A stretch of DNA of 64,000 nt from Takakia lepidozioides (Eukaryota; Streptophyta; Takakiopsida; Takakiales; Takakiaceae): positions 13,702,001-13,766,000 of the forward strand of contig CM060732.1 in NCBI GenBank assembly GCA_030704615.1. The letters run 5' to 3'. Both the position numbers and the translations under genes were made by a program. Position 1 is the stretch's first letter, and the number at the start of each line of letters is the position of its first letter. Below the pieces are notes generated by a model, which saw only the letters and a program-made list of their open reading frames with translations, did not search any database and was not told the origin of the DNA. This document shows positions 56,676-64,000 of this stretch, piece by piece.

Positions 56676-59600
56676 TCAGTAATCACCACAAGAACAAATC
56701 CCATCTTCAAAGTGGTGGAAAGTAGTTAGCGTCCCATACAACAATTGCTCGGCCAACAATCTTTGAGATGAATTTGGTGGAGGTGTGGCAGTCTCCACAC
56801 ACTCGAAGATTCTTGATGAGTCGTGCTGATCAGCCCAAAACCAATGGCCAGCTTCTCACTGTGGTGGCAAAGAGAAAATTCTTTTCCTCCACATCATGCA
56901 ATAAAAAGCGTGTGTCAGGCACATACCCCGCCTAGCTTCTTCATCTGCCCAGACAATCTTCTCAGCTCAGCATGGATTTCCTTAATTCTGGGATGCAACT
57001 TGTCATCTAGTTCCTTTCTAACCCCTCTGACCTTCATCATTCTTCTCACCTTCGCAATATCATCCCACCTGTCAGCTGCAGCATAGATGTTTGATATAGC
57101 AACACATAAGTCACGGCATCCTGTTCATCCCACTTGAGGATAGATGTTGCCACACATTCAGCCATCTCCACATTGCCATGGATTTTGCAGGCACCAAGCA
57201 AGGCCTTCCATACCACAACATCTGGATTGATTGGCATTTTATTAATCACGTCCACTGCCTCATCCAGTTGTCCCGCACGTCCAAGAAGGTCCACCATGCA
57301 GCCAAAGTGCCTTACTGTCAGATTGATACCATGATCTTGACTCAGGGAATCAAAGTAGCGTCTTCCTTCATTCAGTAGGTCAGTGTGGCTGCATGCAGAG
57401 AGAACAGATATAAAGGTGATATTATCAAACCTTTCTTTTGCATTCCTTCAAATAGTTGCAAGACCTCCCTATGACAACCATGTTGGGCATATCCTGCGAT
57501 CATCACATTCCACGATACCACATTTCATTCAGCCATATTGTCAAATACTCCCTTTGCATCCTCATTGCACTCACATTTCGCATACAAGTGAACCAGGGCA
57601 GTGTCCAGAATGACATTTGGTACAATTTCAGCTTTGATGATGTCACCGTGCACCTCTTTGCCCTTTTCCAGGGCTGCCAGGCTTGCACACGCTTTGCAAA
57701 CGCACACAAACGTGATGTGGTCGGGCTTCACCCCTTCCCCCAGGCCTCCATCCCGCACCCCTGCTGTGCATATCCTACAAGCATGGCGTTCCATGACACC
57801 AAATCTCGTTCAGCCATATTGTTGAACACTCCCTCCACATCCTCAATGCTCCCACATTTGGCATACATGTCTACGAGGGTATTGTTCAGAATCACATCTG
57901 GTACAATTCCAGCTTTGGCAATGCAACATGCACCTCTTTGCCCTTTTCCACGGCTGCCAGGCTTGCACACGCATTGCAAATGCACACAAACATGATGTGG
58001 TTGGACTTCACCCCTTCGCACATCATTTGCTCATAGGTCTCCAAGGCCTCCATCACGTGCCCCTGTTGTGCATACCCTGCAAGCATGGCGTTCCACGACA
58101 CCGAAACTCGTTTAGCCATACTGTGGAAGACTCCCTCCACATCCTCAACGCTCCCACATTTGGCATACATGTCCACCAGGGTAGTGTTCAGGATGACATC
58201 TGGTACAATTCTAGCTTTGACGATGCACCCATGGACCTCTTTTCCCTATTCCAGAGCTGCCAGGCTTGCACACGCACTGCAAACACACACAAACGTGATG
58301 TGGTCGGGCTTCACCCCTTCGCACATCATTTGCTCATAGATCTCCAAAGCCTCCATCCCGCGCCCCTGCTGTGCATACCTTGCAAGCATCGCGTCGGGCA
58401 GTGTTCAGAATGACATCTGGTACAATTCCAGATTTGACGATGTCACCATGGGCCTCTTTCCACTTTTCCAGGGTTGCGAGGCTTGCACACACACTGCAAA
58501 TGCAAACAAATGTGCCTTTAGTTGACCATCTACCCATGCAGGTTTCTTGTAGCTATCAATCCACAAGGAATCATAGGTAATCTGGAGCTTGAAGTCCGGT
58601 CCCCTTGGATGAATCTGGACTCACACTCTATCCCTGCTCCTTCAACTATCCATGCCTCTGCACAAATCATGCATACATCTTTGCCTTCCTACTAGCAGCT
58701 GACAATGACAACCTGTGACACGCTCAACAAACTCTAGAATAGAGCTCCAAATCCTCCATCCCGCGCCCCTGCTGTGCATACCCTTGCAAGCATCGCGTTC
58801 CATGACACCACATCTCGTTCAGCCATAATGCTGAAATTAACTCCCTTCGCATCCTTAATGCACCCACATTTGGCATACATGTCCACCAGGGCAGTGTTCA
58901 GGATGACATTTAGTACAATTCCAGCTTTGACGATGTCACCATGGACCTCTTCCCCCTTTTCCAGAGCTCCCAGGCTTTCACATGCATTACAAACACAAAC
59001 AAATGTGATGTGGTTGGTTTTCACCCCTTCGCACATCATTTGCTCATAGGTCTCCAAAGCCTCCATCCCGCACCCTTGCTATGCATATCTTGCAATCATC
59101 ACACTCCACGACACCACCTCACGTTCAGCCATACTCCATTTGCATCCTCGATGTACCCACATTTGACATACATGTCCACCAGGGCAGTGTTCAGAATGAC
59201 ATCGGGCACAATTCTAGATTTGATAATGTCACCAAGGACCTCTTTTTACTTTTCTAGGGCTGCCAGGCTTGCACACGCATTGCATACGCAAACAAACGTG
59301 ATGTGGTTGGGCTTCACCCCCTTCACACATCATTTGCTCATAGGTCTCCAAAGCCTCCATCCCACACCCTTGTTGTGCATATCCTGCAATCATCGCACTC
59401 CACGACACCACATCTCGTTTAGCCATACTGTCGAACACTCCCTTCATACATGTCCGTATCATTAGCTCATAGGTCTCCACAGCCTCGTTACCACACCCAT
59501 TCTGGGCATATCCTGTGATCATTGCACTCCAGGAGACCACAATTTGTCTAGCCATATTGCCAAACACCCGACTTGCATCTTCAAGGCTGCCACATTTGGC

Positions 59601-60380
59601 ATACCATCAACTAGGGTATTCTCCAGAATGATATCTGGAACAATTCCAGCTTTCATTATGTCAGCATGGACTTGTTTGCCCTTCTCCAGGGTTGCCAGGC
59701 TTGCACAGGCATTGACAACGCAAGCAAACGTAGACTGGTCAGGTGCCACCCCTTCTCATACCATTTGCTTATAGGTCTCCAAAGCCTCCGTACCACACCC
59801 ATGCTGGGCATATCCTGCGATCATCGCACTCCATGAGACTACATCCCGTTCAGCCATATTGTCAAACACTTGCCATACATTATTTATGCTCCCGCATTTG
59901 GCATACTTGCTTACCAAGGCAGTACCTAGAATGTTATCTGACACAATTCTGGCTTGAAAATGTCAGCATGGATCTCTTTGCCCTTCTCAAGGGCTACCAC
60001 ACTGGCACAGACCTTGAGAACCCACCTCCAATGTAGCCTGTAATCATGGAGTTCCATAATACAACATCTCGTTCCGCCATTTTGTAGAACACTTGACGCA
60101 CATTCTCCATGCCCCCGCATTTGACAAACATGTCAGTGAGGGCAATCTCCAGAATGCTATCTGCTGCAATTTCACCTCTGATGATATCAGCATGATCTCT
60201 TTGCCCTTCTCTAGGTCTCCTAGACTGGCACATGCATTGAGCACAGAAGTGAAAGTGACCCTGTTGGGCATCACCCCCTACCGATGCATTAGCTCATAGA
60301 TCTTGAAAGCCTCCCTAACACACCCATGCTGAGCATATTATGCAATCATGGCGTTCCATGAAACCACATATCGTCCAACC
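56676..60380 (-). pseudogene. DYW-class PPR gene, decayed but with DYW domain (right arm)
   Basis: Read from 60,380 leftwards, about nine PLS triplets (each with an ALEKGKEVHGDI-type and a VSWNAMIAGYAQQG-type part), then the E domain at 57,390-57,060 (FGCMVDLLGRAGQLDEAVDV, INPDVVVWKALLGACKIHGN) and the DYW domain at 57,060-56,676: [55 protein letters not shown] and [13 protein letters not shown]. The HSE and CGDC zinc/catalytic motifs of the editing deaminase are there. The final Trp is absent (GAT TAC TGA). Part of E+ is deleted between RKEL and DDKLHP. At least ten frameshifts make it non-functional. A PDF-motif piece (58,665-58,510) is embedded between triplets. Confidence 0.87.
58510..58670 (-). 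pseudogene. PDF-motif fragment within the PPR array
   Basis: The minus strand gives IHPRGPDFKLQITYDSLWID and SYKKPAWVDGQL, the second half of the OSB-like motif, flanked on both sides by PPR triplets. It has the same upstream tract (GGATAGAGTGTGAGTC) as the copies in CACTA element 2. Confidence 0.5.
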
Positions 60381-60847
60381 CACCCCTTCCCATGAACATG
60401 GGGTTTCATGTGCATCTCATGCTAGGGTTTGTGCTTCCTTGAGCTTCATGCTTGATCTTCTCAAGCCTTCATGAGTTCCATATGATACCAAGACAAGCTC
60501 TCTTGATTTTTTTCACCTCAAGGTGCAACCAAGCTTTGGTTCCAACTCCCCTAGCAATGCATTTGTCACACAACAAGCTTCATGTCTCTTTGGAACTCAA
60601 GAACAAAGCTTTTTACCTCCTTTAGCAAGCCACCAAGCCTTGTCTCCTCTCAAACCTTGGTCATTCAACCTCCCTTCACTTGATAGCTCAAGAGCCACTC
60701 CTCTCAAGCTTAAAAGGGCAAAGCTTAAGCCAAAAACATGCTCCACATATGCATTACCTCATACACAAAGGAGTGAACTTGCTCCCTTCACCTTCTAGCT
60801 CTCCTCAAGCTTGAAGTTGGAAGCCACACTTGGAAAGCATGCTCCAC
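60381..60847. other. Spacer rich in CAAGCTT/CTTGAGC words
   Basis: Upstream of the transposase gene. Many short CAAGCTT and CTCAAG words; no terminal inverted repeat or promoter element could be assigned. Confidence 0.4.
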
Positions 60848-60977
60848 ACTCCCTGGATTTGGATCAGGCTTCGTCGCTCGGACAAATCGGCACCGCATTC
60901 CTTCCCATCGCTGCATCCCCCTTCTACTAGGGAGCTTCCCCGCACGCCATCCTGGCAGTCTTGTGTGCACATCTCCC

Positions 60978-63900
60978 ATGGCGGAAAACCCGAGCGCTAC
61001 AGTGTACTGCCCTCCTCACGAGCATAGAGCTTCATTTCCGTGCAGAAGGGACATCTGCCGGGTGATGGAGAAATATCTGTGCGTTCGATACCACCTGAAA
61101 CCGGGGTCGGTTTTTTTGGAGGAGGAAAGGAAGGACTCAAACGGCCTTGTTGTCGAAAGTATTGTTGTGCTCCACGATGATTTCGGCGATGGCAGGGAAT
61201 GGCGAGTTCCACCATCGGACAACGTCATATACAGGGCTGTTGGGGACTTCATTTGCATGCCAAATGCACCTTCTATCCTGGCGCCTTCCACGAAACAATC
61301 CGCGAATCAGAGAGTGGCTACCTCAAAGAGAGAAGTCCGCAACGAAGTAAATCCAGAGCCGAACCCATCCATGAAGACGAGCGAGAACCGGGTTGTTCAC
61401 AACCTGTCCGACTCAGACGAGATCATGGAAGTTCCGAGGTCGTCCTGGAGATCAGGCAAGTCCTCAATGGACGTCAGTGGAGGAGGGAGTCATATTCCCA
61501 GCACGAGCACCGCAGTTCGATCTATTCTTGAAATTCTGCGAGGGCTTCACCTTGAGGGACACCGGTCGGAGTTGGCCGGGTTGGACTACAACAAGTTCGC
61601 AATTAAATCGGTTACATGCCTTCCCGCCGACGTCGACGATAATATCTTCTTTGAGTTCCCTCCTCGGGCGGACTACTCGAGGGCGTCCGGAATGTTGACA
61701 GATATGGATAGAAAACATGACGGTCATCCTTGGTGCGTTACCAAAACCACCAGCATGAAGATGCTCGATGGTGTGCGGGTACGCTATGTTGTTTGTGCGG
61801 GCGCGTTGCGGTGTTTCTCCCCAACTTGCTTCCACTTTAAATCCAGAGGTCACAGGAACGAGACCGATTGGACAGGCACAGCTCATCAACCATTTCGAGC
61901 TCAGGAGAAGGTTCCAAACTCCACATTTAAGTGTGCGCATTGCAAAGAACCACCACACTGCATGTCTGTTTGTAATGCCAAGCAGTTCTATGTGTTGCAC
62001 CGTTTCCCTGACCTCACCCGAGCTTGCATACACGTTGGTTCCCATTGTCACAAATTGGCGAGGGGGAACTCGCGGGAGGCTGCCCACGAGGCAGAGCAGC
62101 TCGTTCAGGAGGAGGTTAAGTTGAGACCGGGTGCCAAACCCAAACAAATACAGCTCCAAGCCGCCCATAAGATGGCATTGGCCAGAATTATGTCGGAAGA
62201 CGGCTCCGATAGAGTTCCTCTCGATGAGAAGGAAATGGAGGCATTGCTGGAGTCGGTGTCCCACGTATGTTCACCGAATGTCCGAAACCACATTGTCTCA
62301 TGCAAACAGAAAATTGGGCGTGGCTCGGATATGCACTCCATTCTGGAGGTGAAGCGACGATGTGGATATGACTACATTCATGGAAGTAGGTTTCTAGGAC
62401 AAGGGACTGAGGCAGATCGTTGTTTCGTATTCAAAATGTCCACGTGTGGACCTGGCAGCGGCGTCGAACTAGTCGACAGGATGACGAGTGGGGACTTGTC
62501 AAACAGTTGGGTCATGTTTGACCATATCAAGCGAATTACAAATCACCAGTGGGTGACAATGGGTGCACATGTCTACGACACCCACTGCAGGATGCTAATG
62601 ACAATTGCTATTTGTGAGATGAAAGGAGACGACACACAATCGGAGATGCTTCTTTGGCAGGGAATAAACGAACAGATGGCCAAGGCGGGATTGCCCCCTC
62701 CCAATTTCCGTGGTTTCATGGTGGACAACGCACAAGCAAATTGGGCTGCCATCCGAAGAGTGTACGGGAAAGACCCCAATGTTCCCATGGAAGGCAAGGA
62801 GAGATCTTGTGGGTTCCATTTTCTGCAGAGCCTTTCGCAGTACACAACCAGGCTCGTGGCGCCAGATTTCAGAGAGGAGCACCGTTCCATGTGCCTTGCG
62901 TGGAAGCGCGCTCCCACCTTGGATGATGCAAAGACACAATTTGCATGTATACGGGCTTGGTGGACATCGTCAGGTGCTGTAAGGAAATCAGACGAGGGAG
63001 CAATGGTCAGTTGGCTAGCATGGTGGCATTATCGTTTCCTCCAGTTCGGCGACTATATGCGGGAGGTGAGTTGCACGAATTCGCGTCCCGTTGAATATTA
63101 TTCTTGGCCATATTTGTAACTTGCTTGTAACCTCAACATGTGCTTGTGCAGGAAATGTGTCTCGACTCCGACACCGACATGCCCACGACAAACATGGCCG
63201 AATCAGTGCACTCTTCCTGGCGGGCCTCCTCTGCGGCGCATCTGGTGGACATCCTCACTGCCACAACGGAGGACATTGTGAGGTCAATTATGCAGCAATG
63301 CAGGTACAACGAGTTCTTGAAAGGGAAACAGTGGGGCTTGGGGCCGGACAGGCAGAAAATGCTGATGCGGACTGCCTCTAGATCGAAGAATCCTCGGAAG
63401 TGGGCGGCGGCCTTGCGAGAGGGCCTTCGGGACACGCCATTGCTGCGAAGAGGCCAACATTTGGAAGGAGATGTTCATACCCGTCCAGTGAGACGAAGAC
63501 TTGACGAGGCACCTGGCGGAGAAGAGGATTCATGGCGAGTTGACAAGAATATTCGCACGCTCCCTCGTGGTCCGGTGATGTTGCCCGAGGAGGTCTCGTC
63601 GAGCACCGCAAGTCCTGCACGTTCAAGATCGCCATCTCCTTTGAGCACAGGGTGCGTGCCCCGGCAACATAACGAGCCATCTGTAGTAAAGCAGTACAAC
63701 ATTCCCATTGTGGATACAAGAGTGTCGGAGTCACAGTGGAGAATTGCGAGGACATTGCCGGCATTTCGAGGGAAGTGTTGCGCTATCCGGGTGGATACGA
63801 GAGCACGCTGTGGTGAGATGATTCGGAGGAACCCACACGGTGCTGTACCTGCACCTTGTTTCAGCGGCAGATTTTTGACTCCCACATTTGCTCACGCCAC

Positions 63901-64000
63901 AACGCAGACATTTTGGTTCTGTAGGCACGACATAATGACCTGTGTATTTGGCAAGCCCAAGTACGGGATTCAGGGAATGCCGGAGCCTCCGGGCGTCTGG
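60978..64000 (+). CDS. Mutator-like (MULE) transposase gene, undamaged, continues past window
   Basis: Exon 1 is 60,978-63,065. An 86-bp GT-AG intron follows (GGAG|GTGAGT ... TTGTGCAG|GAAATG). Exon 2 runs from 63,152 open to the window end: at least 979 residues without a stop. A Cys/His-rich block at about residues 272-358 (CAGALRCFSPTC, FKCAHCKEPPHC, HVGSHCH) recalls the WRKY/GCM1-type zinc fingers of MULE transposases. A DDE-like core is proposed: D534 (HVYDTHC), D583 (GFMVDNAQANWAAI), then CGFH at about 614 in the C-x2-H position, and E713 (TTNMAESVHSSW). The tail is Ser/Pro-rich, then Cys-rich (PCFSG, FWFC). Start: MAENPSATVY, the second ATG of the frame; an earlier ATG at 60,963 is possible. 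The 5' end is duplicated at 35.6-36.0 kb. Family assignment is from motif spacing only. Confidence 0.65.

Noticed and set aside
1-64000. CRISPR arrays, bacterial operons, ribosome-binding sites
   Set aside because: Spliceosomal introns, plant retroelements and PPR genes show this is nuclear plant-type DNA. The tandem repeats have no spacer-repeat structure.
1-64000. tRNA and rRNA genes
   Set aside because: None recognised on reading. The only tRNA-related sequence is the 12-base primer-binding site at 2,041-2,052.

Overview
This looks like nuclear DNA of a streptophyte, most likely a seedless land plant (moss, lycophyte or fern grade). Four things point there. There are many PLS/DYW-class pentatricopeptide-repeat (PPR) fragments. 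There is a plant-specific WCOR413 gene with spliceosomal introns. The transposable elements are of plant type: Copia, Gypsy chromovirus, CACTA, LINE and a Mutator-like transposase. Plant-type gene scraps (UDP-glycosyltransferase, CDC20) are also present. The species cannot be fixed from sequence alone. Only two genes look undamaged: the COR413-type membrane protein gene (45.86-47.71 kb, four exons) and a Mutator-like transposase gene (60.98 kb to beyond the window end, at least two exons). Nearly everything else is transposons, their ruins, and gene pieces they carry.

Layout. 0-2.4 kb: a palindromic repeat array joined to the 5' half of a Copia element on the minus strand. 3.8-9.8 kb and 10.8-17.2 kb: two CACTA-type elements, each with CACTA...TAGTG ends and a matching 3-bp target duplication, both loaded with broken PPR and PDF-motif gene pieces; the second also carries a UDP-glycosyltransferase tail. 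17.7-18.9 kb: LINE remnant. 19.9-20.85 kb: tandem repeats with a perfect hairpin. 21.5-23.0 kb: truncated Gypsy. 23.8-31.05 kb: a decayed minus-strand Gypsy element whose polyprotein contains a cytosine-5 DNA methyltransferase between protease and reverse transcriptase and a PHD-like finger after integrase. 31.6-33.2 kb: pieces of an unrecognised minus-strand gene, cut by a Gypsy LTR. 33.2-42.75 kb: two Gypsy elements, each with one gag segment inverted in place, around a second palindromic array; the second element is a chromovirus with a 1.55-kb 3' LTR. 42.75-45.26 kb: the 3' half of the Copia element. 45.26-48.3 kb: COR413 and a second methyltransferase-Gypsy tail. 49-60.4 kb: a large imperfect inverted repeat of decayed DYW-PPR genes flanking a CDC20 fragment. 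60.98-64 kb: the transposase gene.

Main conclusions. (1) The methyltransferase plus PHD-finger Gypsy is the most unusual system here: a retroelement that could both write cytosine methylation and read chromatin. (2) The two Copia halves, 40 kb apart and in opposite orientation, have 310-bp LTRs about 98% identical and matching AACAA target duplications. They are best read as one element split by a large inversion whose breakpoints fall at palindromic arrays. (3) The CACTA elements and inverted repeats show repeated capture and shuffling of organellar RNA-editing-factor genes. All comparisons were made by eye; family names rest on motifs and not on database searches.
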